From positions 718,138,001 to 718,202,000 of the forward strand of contig NC_092333.1 in assembly GCF_046630445.1 (NCBI RefSeq): a stretch of 64,000 nucleotides of DNA, written 5' to 3'. Below, one piece after another: positions 1 to 11,604 of this stretch. The notes beneath the pieces were generated by a model. The model was not told the origin of the DNA and did not search any database. It was given only the letters and a program-made list of their open reading frames with translations. The translations under genes and the position numbers were made by a program. The DNA is from Rutidosis leptorrhynchoides (lineage: Eukaryota; Streptophyta; Magnoliopsida; Asterales; Asteraceae). Numbering within the stretch: the stretch's first letter is position 1; each line of letters begins with the position of its first letter.

Positions 1-20
1 CTACGCTGCCTCATATTCAG

Positions 21-2981
21 TTATTTCTGATTAAATATGTGTTGAAGACTTTTGTGGTCGGTATATATAATACTTTTGACCCCATATAAGTAGTGCCTCC
101 AAGTCTTTAATGCAAAAACAACCGCGCCTAATTCCAAATCATGCGTCGTATAATTTTGTTCGTGAATCTTCAATTGTCTAGACGCATAAGCAATCACCTT
201 CATTCGTTGCATTAATACACAACCGAGACCTTGCTTTGATGCATCACAATAAATCACAAAATCATCATTCCCTTCAGGCAATGACAATATAGGTGCCGTA
301 GTTAGCTTTTTCTTCAATAACTGAAACGCTTTCTCTTGTTCATCATTCCATTCAAATTTCTTCCCTTTATGCGTTAATGCAGTTAAGGGTTTTGCTATTC
401 TGGAAAAGTCTTGGATGAACCTTCTGTAGTAACCAGCTAGTCCTAAAAACTGGCGTATGTGTTTCGGAGTTTTCGGGGTTTCCCACTTTTCAACAGTTTC
501 TATCTTTGCCGGATCCACCTTAATACCTTCTTTATTCACTATGTGACCGAGGAATTGAACTTCTTCCAACCAAAATGCACACTTTGAAAACTTAGCGTAC
601 AATTCTTCCTTCCTCAATACTTCTAACACCTTTCTCAAATGTTCACCGTGTTCTTGGTCATTCTTTGAGTAAATAAGTATGTCATCAATGAAAACAATGA
701 CAAACTTGTCAAGGTATGGTCCACACACTCGGTTCATAAGGTCCATGAACACAGCTGGTGCATTAGTTAAACCAAACGGCATGACCATAAACTCGTAATG
801 ACCGTAACGTGTTCTGAAAGCAGTCTTTGGAATATCATCTTCTTTCACCCGCATTTGATGATACCCAGAACGTAAGTCAATCTTTGAATAAACAGACGAG
901 CCTTGTAGTTGATCAAATAAGTCGTCGATTCTCGGTAGTGGGTAGCGGTTCTTGATGGTAAGTTTGTTCAACTCTCGGTAGTCGATACACAACCTGAATG
1001 TACCATCTTTCTTCTTGACAAACAAAACAGGAGCTCCCCACGGTGATGTGCTTGGTCGAATGAAACCACGCTCTAAGAGTTCTTGTAATTGGCTTTGCAG
1101 TTCTTTCATCTCGCTGGGTGCGAGTCTGTAAGGAGCACGAGCTATTGGTGCAGCTCCTGGTACAAGATCTATTTGAAATTCAACGGATCGATGTGGGGGT
1201 AATCCCGGTAATTCTTTCGGAAATACATCGGGAAATTCTTTTGCAATGGGAACATCATTGATGCTCTTTTCTTCAGTTTGTACTTTCTCGACGTGTGCTA
1301 GAACAGCATAGCAACCTTTTCTTATTAGTTTTTGTGCCTTCAAATTACTAATAAGATGTAGCTTCGTGTTGCCCTTTTCTCCGTACACCATTAAGGGTTT
1401 TCCTTTTTCTCGTATAATGCGAATTGCATTTTTGTAACAAACGATCTCCGCTTTCACTTCTTTCAACCAGTCCATACCGATTATCACATCAAAACTCCCT
1501 AACTCTACTGGTATCAAATCAATCTTAAATGTTTCGCTAACCAGTTTAATTTCTCGATTCCGACATATATTATCTGCTGAAATTAATCTACCATTTGCTA
1601 ATTCGAGTAAAAATTTACTATCCAAAGGCGTCAATGGACAACTTAATTTAGCACAAAAATCTCTACTCATATAGCTTCTATCCGCACCCGAATCAAATAA
1701 AACGTAAGCAGATTTATTGTCAATAAGAAACGTACCCGTAACAAGCTCCGGGTCTTCCTGTGCCTCTACCGCATTAATATTGAAAACTCTTCCACGGCCT
1801 TGTCCATTCGTGTTCTCCTGGTTCGGGCAATTTCTAATAATGTGGCCTGGTTTTCCACATTTATAACAAACTACATTGGCATAACTTGCTCCGACACTAC
1901 TTGCTCCGCCATTACTCGTTCCGACACCATTTGTTCCTTTCGTTCTATTAACCCCTGGTCCATAGACCTCACACTTCGCCGCGCTATGACCATTTCTTTT
2001 ACACTTGTTGCAAAATTTGGTGCAGAACCCCGAGTGATTCTTTTCACACCTTTGGCATAGCTGCTTCTGATTGTTGTTGTTGTTGCGGTTATTATTGTTG
2101 TTGGGATGATTGTTGTAGTTGCTGTTGTTGTTGTTGTTGTTGTTGTTGTTGGGCCGTTTGTTGTAGTTGCGATTGATGTTGCGATTGTTGGGATAATTGT
2201 TGCGATTATTGTTGTAATTGCTGTTGTTGTATTGGTGATTCTTATCACCGTTTTCCTCCCACTTTCTTTTGACTTGCTTCACATTGGCCTCTTCAGCAGT
2301 CTGTTCTTTAATTCTTTCTTCAATCTGGTTCACTAGTTTGTGAGCCATTCTACATGCCTGTTGTATGGAGGCGGGCTCGTGTGAACTTATATCTTCTTGG
2401 ATTCTTTCCGGTAATCCTTTCACAAACGCGTCGATCTTCTCTTCCTCATCTTCGAATGCTCCCGGACACAATAGGCACAATTCTGTGAATCGTCTTTCGT
2501 ACGTGGTAATATCAAATCCTTGGGTTCGTAACCCTCTAAGTTCTGTCTTGAGCTTATTGACCTCGGTTCTGGGACGGTACTTCTCGTTCATCAAGTGCTT
2601 GAATGCTGACCACGGTAGTGCGTACGCATCATCTTGTCCCACTTGCTCTAGATAGGTATTCCACCATGTTAACGCAGAACCTGTGAAGGTATGCGTAGCG
2701 TACTTCACTTTGTCCTCTTCAGTACACTTACTTATGGCAAACACCGATTCAACCTTCTCGGTCCACCGTTTCAATCCGATCGGTCCTTCGGTTCCATCAA
2801 ATTCCAAAGGTTTGCAGGCAGTGAATTCTTTGTAGGTGCATCCTACACGATTTCCTGTACTGCTAGATCCAAGGTTATTGTTGGTATGTAGCGCAGCCTG
2901 TACTGCGGCTATGTTTGAAGCTAGAAAAGTACGGAATTCCTCTTCATTCATATTCACGGTGTGTCGAGTAGTCTGTGCCAT
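21..2981 (-). pseudogene. Gypsy-1 gag-protease-RT-RNase H polyprotein, one nonsense codon
   Basis: One long frame encodes a retrotransposon gag domain with the ALTWW-type core, an Asn-rich linker, an atypical Cys/His cluster and a CCHC knuckle (CYKCGKPGH, about residue 372). A retropepsin active site LFDSGA follows (Asp about 430), then RT with FIDDIL (Asp pair about 766-767) and the start of RNase H (YCDAS, about 913; TDHKSLQ near the end). I start at the ATG at 2981 because the preceding 12 residues from 3017 look like leader. The frame stops with TAA at 23-21 right after HIFNQK. The next codons read LNMRQR, the normal family continuation, so this is a point nonsense in RNase H and the frame resumes to the window edge. 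Otherwise no lesion was seen in 985 codons. Confidence 0.93.
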
Positions 2982-3322
2982 TTCCTTCAAAATAGTTAAA
3001 TGGAACAAGTTAATCATACAGAATATTAAGAGTAGTTAATAGTATTTCGTAGCATAATATGAACTCATTTATAAAAGCTTTTTCTTCATATTAGCGTTTT
3101 ATAAGTTTAAATTTGGGTAGTACCTACCCGTTAAGTTCATACTTAGTAGCTAATATACAATTCAACTACTACAATTCTATATGAAAAACTGATTATAATA
3201 ATATTTCGCGTTCAAACTTTTATACAATATTTTACAAACTTACAATACCGCTTATTTTACATAAAGCATGAAATATAGCACACAATAACTTTGATACAAG
3301 ATAGTTGTGAAGACAATTCTAG

Positions 3323-4006
3323 CTAGTACACAAGTCGTTCAGCAAAGGCAATAAAGACACGTAATTCATACGTCCAGAAACAAGTCATGCATTCTGGTTT
3401 TACTAGGACTACTTCCCATCCTTGGTCTTGTGCAACATAACCGTTATGGCCGTTGATAAGACAGCGTGTTGTAACGTCATCAAAGGGACGAGGGTTACGT
3501 AATGTCCAACAGTCCCGTAATAATCTAAAAACCTCATTTCTTACCCCAATTACCGACTCCGTCACTTGTGGAAACGTTTTGTTTAATAGTTGTAGCCCGA
3601 TGTTCTTGTTCTCACTTTGGTGAGAAGCGAACATTACTAATCCGTAAGCATAACATGCTTCTTTATGTTGCATGTTAGCCGCTTTTTCTAAATCACGAAG
3701 TCCAATATTCGGATATATTGAGTCAAAATAATTTCTTAACCCGTTGCGTAAAATAGCATTTGGGTTCCCCGCAATATATGCGTCAAAGTAAACACATCGT
3801 AACTTATGGGTTTCCCAATGTGATATCCCCCATCTTTCAAACGAAAGTCTCTTATAAACCAAGACATTCTTGGAACGTTCTTCGAATGTCTTACAAACTG
3901 ATCTCGCCTTAAATAGTTGTGCCGAAGAATTCTGGCCGACTCTAGACAAGATTTCATCAATCATGTCTCCGGGTAGGTCTCTTAAAATATTGGGTTGTCT
4001 ATCCAT
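3323..4006 (-). CDS. F-box protein encoded inside Gypsy-1, between primer site and gag
   Basis: The 227-residue ORF starts with an F-box (LPGDMIDEILSRVG, residues about 10-23, continuing through VCKTFEERSKNVLVYKRLSF to about 52). A Sel1/TPR-like helical segment follows (GLRDLEKAANMQHKEACYAYGL, about 100-121), then a Cys/Trp-bearing C-terminus (CMTCFW). This architecture resembles plant F-box proteins of the At2g35280-like group (family knowledge). F-box proteins recruit substrates to SCF ubiquitin ligases through SKP1. The ORF is uninterrupted, on the element's coding strand, 136 bases after the acidic ORF and about 340 bases before gag. It is therefore part of the element rather than a bystander gene, unless the gene was itself inserted; no TSD or LTR around it was seen. 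Its expression and target are unknown. Confidence 0.82.
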   Translation of the reverse strand: MDRQPNILRDLPGDMIDEILSRVGQNSSAQLFKARSVCKTFEERSKNVLVYKRLSFERWGISHWETHKLRCVYFDAYIAGNPNAILRNGLRNYFDSIYPNIGLRDLEKAANMQHKEACYAYGLVMFASHQSENKNIGLQLLNKTFPQVTESVIGVRNEVFRLLRDCWTLRNPRPFDDVTTRCLINGHNGYVAQDQGWEVVLVKPECMTCFWTYELRVFIAFAERLVY

Positions 4007-4142
4007 TTTGTGTTTTTAAACTGTAAAATAGACAAGAGTTAGATTCATAAAAAAATACTTATTAATACAAGCAATTTTTACATATATCATAAAGCATAAG
4101 AACACTATATTACATATATTACACCACACGAATACAACTATC

Positions 4143-4757
4143 TTATTCCGACTCGCTCGTTTCTTCTTCTTCGGTTTTGGTTCGTTTTGCCAAGTTTCTA
4201 TGGATATATGATGTTCCCCTAATACGAGCCGTTGTTGTCCACATTGGTTTAGAAAAACCTGGTGGTTTAGAGGTTCCCGGGTCATTGTTACAACTTAAGG
4301 ACTTCGGGCGTTGACGATACATATAAAGTTCATCGGGGTTGGAATTAGATTTCTCTATTTTTATGCCCTTTCCCTTATTATTTTCTTTTGCCTTTTTAAA
4401 TTCAGTTGGGGTAATTTCTATAACATCATCGGAATTCTCGTCGGAATCCGATTCATCGGAGAATTGGTAATCCTCCCAATATTTTGCTTCCTTGGCGGAA
4501 ACACCATTGACCATAGTTAACCTTGGTCGGTTGGTTGAGGATTTTCTTTTACTTAACCGTTTTATTATTTCCCCCACCGGTTCTATTTCTTCATCCGGTT
4601 CCGATTCTTCTTCCGGTTCCGATTCTTCTTCCGGTTCCGACTCTTCTTCCGGTTCCTCTTCGGGAACTTGTGAATCAGTCCACGAATCATTCCAATTTAC
4701 ATTTGACTCTTCATTATTATTAGGTGAGTCAATGGGACTTGTTCTAGAGGTAGACAT
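4143..4757 (-). CDS. Acidic accessory protein of Gypsy-1 (unknown function)
   Basis: The 204-residue ORF starts 196 bases after the primer-binding site. The N-terminal third holds a tandem acidic repeat (PEEESE units, about residues 33-58), followed by a basic KRLSKRK patch that could be a nuclear localisation signal. A Ser/Asp/Glu-rich stretch contains DDVIEITP (VIEI at residues 112-115), which fits the shape of a SUMO-interacting motif: hydrophobic core flanked by acids. The C-terminus is again acidic (EEEETSESE). I recognise no domain family. No transmembrane segment or signal peptide is apparent. Being intact and co-oriented with the F-box ORF and gag, it may be a retained element protein. 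The SIM and NLS readings are inference from short motifs. Confidence 0.62.
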   Translation of the reverse strand: MSTSRTSPIDSPNNNEESNVNWNDSWTDSQVPEEEPEEESEPEEESEPEEESEPDEEIEPVGEIIKRLSKRKSSTNRPRLTMVNGVSAKEAKYWEDYQFSDESDSDENSDDVIEITPTEFKKAKENNKGKGIKIEKSNSNPDELYMYRQRPKSLSCNNDPGTSKPPGFSKPMWTTTARIRGTSYIHRNLAKRTKTEEEETSESE

Positions 4758-4952
4758 CTATCACATAATATCAAACGCGTTAAGAGATTAATATATCACA
4801 TAATATTCACATGTTTAAAATATATAGTTTCCAACAAAATTTGTTAAGCAATCATTTTTCAAGTAAACACGGTCGAAGTCCAGACTCACTAATGCATCCT
4901 AACAAACTCGATAAGACACACTAATGCAAAATACTGGTTCTCTAAGACCAAC

Positions 4953-4964
4953 GCTCTGATACCA
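4953..4964 (-). other. Gypsy-1 primer-binding site (tRNA-iMet type)
   Basis: On the minus strand this reads TGGTATCAGAGC, the usual plant initiator-tRNA-Met complement, two bases inside the LTR end at 4967. It fixes both orientation and LTR boundary. Confidence 0.93.
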
Positions 4965-4966
4965 AC

Positions 4967-7900
4967 TGAAATGTCCCGTTCTTATTGATTAAAAACGTTC
5001 CATATTAATTGATTTCGTTGCGAGGTTTTGACCTCTATATGAGACGTTTTTCAAAGACTGCATTCATTTTTAAAACAAACCATAACCTTTATTTCATAAA
5101 TAAAGGTTTAAAAGCTTTACGTAGATTATCAAATAATGATAATCTAAAATATCCTGTTTACACACGACCATTACATAATGGTTTACAATACAAATATGTT
5201 ACATCGAAATCAGTTTCTTGAATGCAGTTTTTACACAATATCATACAAACATGGACTCCAAATCTTGTCCTTATTTTAGTATGCAACAGCGGAAGCTCTT
5301 AATATTCACCTGAGAATAAACATGCTTTAAACGTCAACAAAAATGTTGGTGAGTTATAGGTTTAACCTATATATATCAAATCGTAACAATAGACCACAAG
5401 ATTTCATATTTCAATACACATCCCATACATAGAGATAAAAATCATTCATATGGTGAACACCTGGTAACCGACATTAACAAGATGCATATATAAGAATATC
5501 CCCATCATTCCGGGACACCCTTCGGATATGATATAAATTTCGAAGTACTAAAGCATCCGGTACTTTGGATGGGGCTTGTTGGGCCCGATAGATCTATCTT
5601 TAGGATTCGCGTCAATTAGGGTGTCTGTTCCCTAATTCTTAGATTACCAGACTTAATAAAAAGGGGCATATTCGATTTCGATAATTCAACCATAGAATGT
5701 AGTTTCACGTACTTGTGTCTATTTTGTAAATCATTTATAAAACCTGCATGTATTCTCATCCCAAAAATATTAGATTTTAAAAGTGGGACTATAACTCACA
5801 TTCACAGATTTTTACTTCGTCGGGAAGTAAGACTTGGCCACTGGTTGATTCACGAACCTATAACAATATATACATATATATATCAAAGTATGTTCAAAAT
5901 ATATTTACAACACTTTTAATATATTTTGATGTTTTAAGTTTATTAAGTCAGCTGTCCTCGTTAGTAACCTACAACTAGTTGTCCACAGTTAGATGTACAG
6001 AAATAAATCGATAAATATTATCTTGAATCAATCCACGACCCAGTGTATACGTATCTCAGTATTGATCACAACTCAAACTATATATATTTTGGAATCAACC
6101 TCAACCCTGTATAGCTAACTCCAACATTCACATATAGAGTGTCTATGGTTGTTCCGAAATATATATAGATGTGTCGACATGATAGGTCGAAACATTGTAT
6201 ACGTGTCTATGGTATCTCAAGATTACATAATATACAATACAAGTTGATTAAGTTATGGTTGGAATAGATTTGTTACCAATTTTCACGTAGCTAAAATGAG
6301 AAAAATTATCCAATCTTGTTTTACCCATAACTTCTTCATTTTAAATCCGTTTTGAGTGAATCAAATTGCTATGGTTTCATATTGAACTCTATTTTATGAA
6401 TATAAACAGAAAAGTATAGGTTTATAGTCGGAAAAATAAGTTACAAGTCGTTTTTGTAAAGGTAGTCATTTCAGTCGAAAGAACGACGTCTAGATGACCA
6501 TTTTAGAAAACATACTTCCACTTTGAGTTTAATCATAATTTTTGGATATAGTTTCATGTTCATAATAAAAATCATTTTCTCAGAATAACAACTTTAAAAT
6601 CAAAGTTTATCATAGTTTTTAATTAACTAACCCAAAACAGCCCTCGGTGTTACTACGACGGCGTAAATCCGGTTTTACGGTGTTTTTCGTGTTTCCAGGT
6701 TTTAAATCATTAAGTTAGCATATCATATAGATATAGAACATGTGTTTAGTTGATTTTAAAAGTCAAGTTAGAAGGATTAACTTTTGTTTGCGAACAAGTT
6801 TAGAATTAACTAAACTATGTTCTAGTGATTACAAGTTTAAACCTTCGAATAAGATAGCTTTATATGTATGAATCGAATGATGTTATGAACATCATTACTA
6901 CCTTAAGTTCCTTGGATAAACCTACTGGAAAAGAGAAAAATGGATCTAGCTTCAATGGATCCTTGGATGGCTCGAAGTTCTTGAAGCAGAATCATGACAC
7001 GAAAACAAGTTCAAGTAAGATCATCACTTGAAATAAGATTGTTATAGTTATAGAAATTGAACCAAAGTTTGAATATGATTATTACCTTGTATTAGAATGA
7101 TAACCTACTGTAAGAAACAAAGATTTCTTGAGGTTGGATGATCACCTTACAAGATTGGAAGTGAGCTAGCAAACTTGAAAGTATTCTTGATTTTATGAAA
7201 CTAGAACTTTTGGAATTTATGAAGAACACTTAGAACTTGAAGATAGAACTTGAGAGAGATCAATTAGATGAAGAAAATTGAAGAATGAAAGTGTTTGTAG
7301 GTGTTTTTGGTCATTGGTGTATGGATTAGATATAAAGGATATGTAATTTTGTTTTCATGTAAATAAGTCATGAATGATTACTCATATTTTTGTAATTTTA
7401 TGAGATATTTCATGCTAGTTGCCAAATGATGGTTCCCACATGTGTTAGGTGACTCACATGGGCTGCTAAGAGCTGATCATTGGAGTGTATATACCAATAG
7501 TACATACATCTAAAAGCTGTGTATTGTACGAGTACGAATACGGGTGCATACGAGTAGAATTGTTGATGAAACTGAACGAGGATGTAATTCTAAGCATTTT
7601 TGTTAAGTAGAAGTATTTTGATAAGTGTATTGAAGTCTTTCAAAAGTGTATAAATACATATTAAAACACTACATGTATATACATTTTAACTGAGTCGTTA
7701 AGTCATCGTTAGTCGTTACATGTAAGTGTTGTTTTGAAACCTTTAGGTTAACGATCTTGTTAAATGTTGTTAACACAATGTTTATAATATCAAATGAGAT
7801 TTTAAATTATTATATTATCATGATATTATCATGTATGAATATCTCTTAATATGATATATATACATTAAATGTCTTTACAACGATAATCGTTACATATATG

Positions 7901-8217
7901 TCTCGTTTAAAAATCATTAAGTTAGTAGTCTTGTTTTTACATATGTAGTTCATTGTTAATATACTTAATGATATGTTTACTTATCATAGTATCATGTTAA
8001 CTATATATATATCCATATATATGTCATCATATAGTTTTTACAAGTTTTAACGTTCGTGAATCACCGGTCAACTTGGGTAGTCAATTGTCTATATGAAACA
8101 TATTTCAATTAATCAAGTCTTAATAAGTTTGATTGCTTAACATGTTGGAAACATTTAATCATGTAAATATCAATCTCAATTAATATATATAAACATGGAA
8201 AAGTTCGGGTCACTACA
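4967..8217 (-). repeat. Gypsy-1 5' LTR (3.25 kb)
   Basis: The LTR starts TGTAGTGACC (minus, at 8217) and ends in CA next to the primer site at 4967. No coding sequence of note is inside. A TATA-like stretch on the minus strand near 7330-7342 (CCTTTATATC) is a plausible promoter, which would leave a very long transcribed R-U5 part of over 2 kb. Small ORFs here look like chance. The partner LTR is outside the window, so age cannot be judged. Confidence 0.88.
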
Positions 8218-8222
8218 TGATA

Positions 8223-10944
8223 CAGCTTTACCTTGATTAGGCATAAGCTTCTCACTTGGATCCACAGGGGTACTAACAGGAGTACATTCAAAGCAATTGA
8301 ACTTTTTCAACACCTTCTCAATATAATGAAATTAAGAAATTGAAATTCCTTTGCTTTCACGTTTGATCCTAATGCCAAGGATAACGTCAGCCTCCCCCAT
8401 ATCTTTCATTGAGAATTTTGATGACAAAAATTCTTTTGTTAAATCAACCTGACTTTGGTTAGTCCCAAAGATTAACATGTCATCAACATATAGACAAATT
8501 ATAACTCCTTTACCAGAATCATCAAATTTACTATATACACATTTATCTGCTTGGTTTAATTTAAAACCACTAGATAAAACTACTTCATCAAACTTCTGAT
8601 GCCATTGCTTAGGTGCTTGTTTCAAACCATATAAGGACTTCACATGTTTGCACACCTTGCCTTCATTTCCTGGCATGAAAAAGCCCTGAGGTTGGTTCAT
8701 ATAAACCTCCTCATCTAATTCACCATTCAAGAATGTTGTCTTCACATCCATCTGGTGAATAACCAGATTGTGAATTGTAGCTAAAGAAATCAGTAATCTA
8801 ATGGTAGTGATACGTGCCACAGGAGCATAAGTATCAAAATAGTCAATTCCAGACTTTTGTCTAAAGCCTTAAATGACTAACCTTGCCTTGAACTTTTCAA
8901 TAGTTCCATCTACCTTCATCTTCTTTTTGAAGATCCATTTGCAACCCAAAGGTTTGCAACCATGAGGTAAATCAGCTAACACCCAAGTGTTATTGCCCAT
9001 GATGGAATCCATCTCATCATTAATTGCCTCTTTCCAGAATGCAACACCCTGAGACCCCATTGCTTCATCATATGTTTTAGGACCATCATCAACATTGAAG
9101 CAATATGAATATTGGGTAGAAACATCATCCCTGGAACCTTCAACTAAGTATAGTTTAAAATCTGGTCCAAATGATTTAGGTTTCCTTTCTCTTTTGCTTT
9201 TTCGAAGCTCGAGTGACTGATTAACAGCCTTTTCAGAGACTTCATCATTACAATCCTTATTGATTCCATTGTTACTTGGAATCATATCTTTTGGTCTAGG
9301 TATAGATGAAAATCGATTTTCATCAAAGATTGCATCCTTTGAATCAATCACAAAATTGATTGAGATAAACTCATTAGGCTCTATTACATAGAACCTATAT
9401 GCCTTGGAATGTTCAACATATCCAACAAATATGCAATCTATACCTCTTTCACCTAAACTTTTCTTCTTGGGATCAGGCAGTCTTACGACCGCCCTACAAC
9501 CCCATACTCGAAGATAATTCAAGTTAGGTTTCCTTTTATTCCAAAGTTCATAAGGTGTAATCTTGTTTCTTTTGTTAGGAAATCTATTAAGCAAATAACA
9601 AGCTGTTAACATAGCTTCCCCCCAAAATCCTTCACTTAAACCCGAATAGGATAACATAGAATTAACGATTTCCTTAAGGACCCTATTCTTCCTTTCAGAT
9701 ATACCATTTTGTTGTGGAGTATAAGGAGCTGTGGTCTCATGGATAATACCAACGGATTGGAAATACGATTGGTCACCGTATTCACCTCCCCTATCCGTTA
9801 TAACTCCTTTAATCAAAGCCTTTTGTTGCAATTCTACTTCAATTTTAAATATTTTAAATTTATCTAATGCTTCATCCTTAGTATGTAACAAGTAAACATA
9901 GCAAAACCTAGAAGCATCATCAATAAAAGTAACAAAATATTTCTTATTCCCTAAAGTAGGAGTTGCATGCAAATCACACAAATCACTATGTATTAATTCC
10001 AAAATTTCAGTATCACGATGTACATTTTGAAATGGTTTCTTAGTGATTTTTGTCAACATACACGTTTTACACTTTTCATTGTTCATATCAAAGGCCGGTA
10101 TTAAACCATCTTTAGACATATCTTGCATTCTTTTAAAGTGTACATGTCCTAGTCTAGCATGCCAAAGTGTAGAATTATTTATGCCAGAAGTTGAAATAAA
10201 AGCAAAATTAACATTTAAGTGATTAATGTTAAGTCTAAACATTCGATTACATAAATAACCAAAACCAACAAACATACCATGTTTTGACAAAACAAACTTA
10301 TCATATTCAATCACTTGTTTATAACCACAACAATTTAACACACTACTGGAAACTAAATTTTTCCTTATTTGTGGTACATGCAAAACATCAAACAAACAAA
10401 CAGTTTTTCCAGAACTAAAACATAAATCCACACTTCCACGTCCATGAACAGGAGTTGTTGACTCATTTCCCATATGAAGAATTGATCCATCAGTCACGGA
10501 CTCGTAAGTCTTGAACCAAAATCTACCCTTGCATACATGGGTGGTAGCTCCCGAGTCAACCCACCATGTAACATCATCATCCTGCACAAAATAAGCTTCA
10601 GATATATATGAAACATAATTCTTATTTGAATTATTAAACATATTCTGACCTTTCGAGCTTTGGTTGTTTAAACCATTTCCCGAACCACTTGTGCTAGTTC
10701 CTTTGGCATTATTATTACCAAATATAACCTTGCAATCCATTTTCAAGTGTCCAGTTTTTCCACACTTCCAACAAGTCAATTTAGACTTCTTATTCGGATT
10801 AGCCTTGTTATAACCTTGATGTTTACGTTTGCCCTTTTTGTCATTTTTACTAGTGAACTTTTTATGTTCCACCATATTGACAACAGGCGTACCAGCAACT
10901 TCGTTGCTCTTTGGCTTGTCATTATCCTGCAACCTGAGGGATTC
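8223..10944 (-). pseudogene. Copia-1 pol: knuckle, protease, integrase, reverse transcriptase (broken)
   Basis: In order on the minus strand: CCHC knuckle (CWKCGKTGHLKMDC), protease (WWVDSGATTHVC), GAG-pre-integrase (LWHARLGHVHFKRM), integrase core (FVTFIDDASRFCYVY; GVITDRGGEYG; HETTAPYTPQQNGISERKN), the gap region, then RT (ARLVI; HQMDVKTTFLNGELDEEVYM; CLYVDDMLI). A TAA at 8871-8869 (probably from CAA) and another at 8334-8332 interrupt RT without a frame change. The coding sequence then runs to 8218, where the Gypsy-1 LTR begins. Product when intact: the replication and integration polyprotein of a copia element. Confidence 0.92.
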
Positions 10945-10952
10945 CTCAATAC

Positions 10953-11604
10953 TAGGGGTGGTCAGTATTTGGTTTGAAACCGTGAAACCCGAAACCAAAC
11001 CGAAAAAAACCAAACCGAATTTGAAAAATGGTTTTCGGATCGAGTCAAACCGAAACCGAATTTGAATTCGGTTTTCGGTTTTAAAAATTCTGAATTCGGT
11101 TTAACCGAAAACCGAATTCAAAATTTTTATATATTTAATTTGTATATTTATGTTTTAATGTCATTATAATTTGGGATCTAATCAATAGAATATGTTCTCA
11201 CCCATATGACGATTTGGTAACTCAATTATAATTATGTTACTCAAATTATTATGTTCTTCTTCTTAATAACAGAAGCGGTAAACGTCATAATTAAGCTGTA
11301 AATATTAATAAATTATCGAATTCTTGTTAATTTAATAGGACGTCATTGTTTTGGGATATAAATAACTAAGACATCAGTAACACCACAATTTAACTACCAT
11401 CGTTCTCAGTTTTTTCATAATATTCGGTTTTAACCGAAAACCGAACCGAATCCGAATTTGAATTCTGTTTTCGGTTTGGTTCGGCTTTAACTTTGAATTC
11501 GGTTTTCAGTTTGGTTTTTGGTTTTGCTCAAAAAAATTTCAAAACCGAATACACCGAACCGAATAAACTGAACAAACCGAAAACCGAACCGATGAACACC
11601 CCTA
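10953..11604 (+). mobile_element. Non-autonomous hAT-type MITE inside Copia-1 gag-pol
   Basis: The 652-bp element has terminal inverted repeats TAGGGGTG / CACCCCTA and is flanked by a perfect 8-bp duplication CTCAATAC (10945-10952 and 11605-11612). An 8-bp TSD with a TAGGGGTG end is typical of the hAT superfamily. Subterminal parts are packed with short copies and reverse copies of CGGTTTTCGGTTT / AAACCGAAAACCG. No transposase is encoded. Strand is arbitrary. Confidence 0.93.

Larger units (their letters stand above)
1..8217 (-). mobile_element. Gypsy-1: Ty3/gypsy retrotransposon, 5' part (runs off left edge)
   Basis: Read on the minus strand the order is long LTR (8217-4967), primer-binding site (4964-4953), an acidic ORF (4757-4143), an F-box ORF (4006-3323), then gag-protease-RT-RNase H from 2981 to the window edge. 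Integrase and the 3' LTR lie outside. The long LTR and the RT sequence fit the Tekay/Del group of chromoviruses (inference; no chromodomain is in view). The element lies inside Copia-1: copia RT codons run up to 8218 and are cut by the LTR start TGTAGTGACC. The five bases 8218-8222 (TGATA) should be the target-site duplication, but the other copy is outside the window. Two additional intact-looking ORFs between primer site and gag are unusual. Confidence 0.93.

Noticed and set aside
1800-2891. Plus-strand and alternate-frame ORFs across Gypsy-1 gag (Val- or Thr-rich)
   Set aside because: They are shadows of the Asn-rich gag linker and gag domain read in other frames.
4311-4791. Plus-strand ORFs rich in Ser-Gly-Ser or Pro-Val-Leu-Leu
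   Set aside because: Antisense of the acidic PEEESE repeat of the Gypsy-1 accessory ORF.
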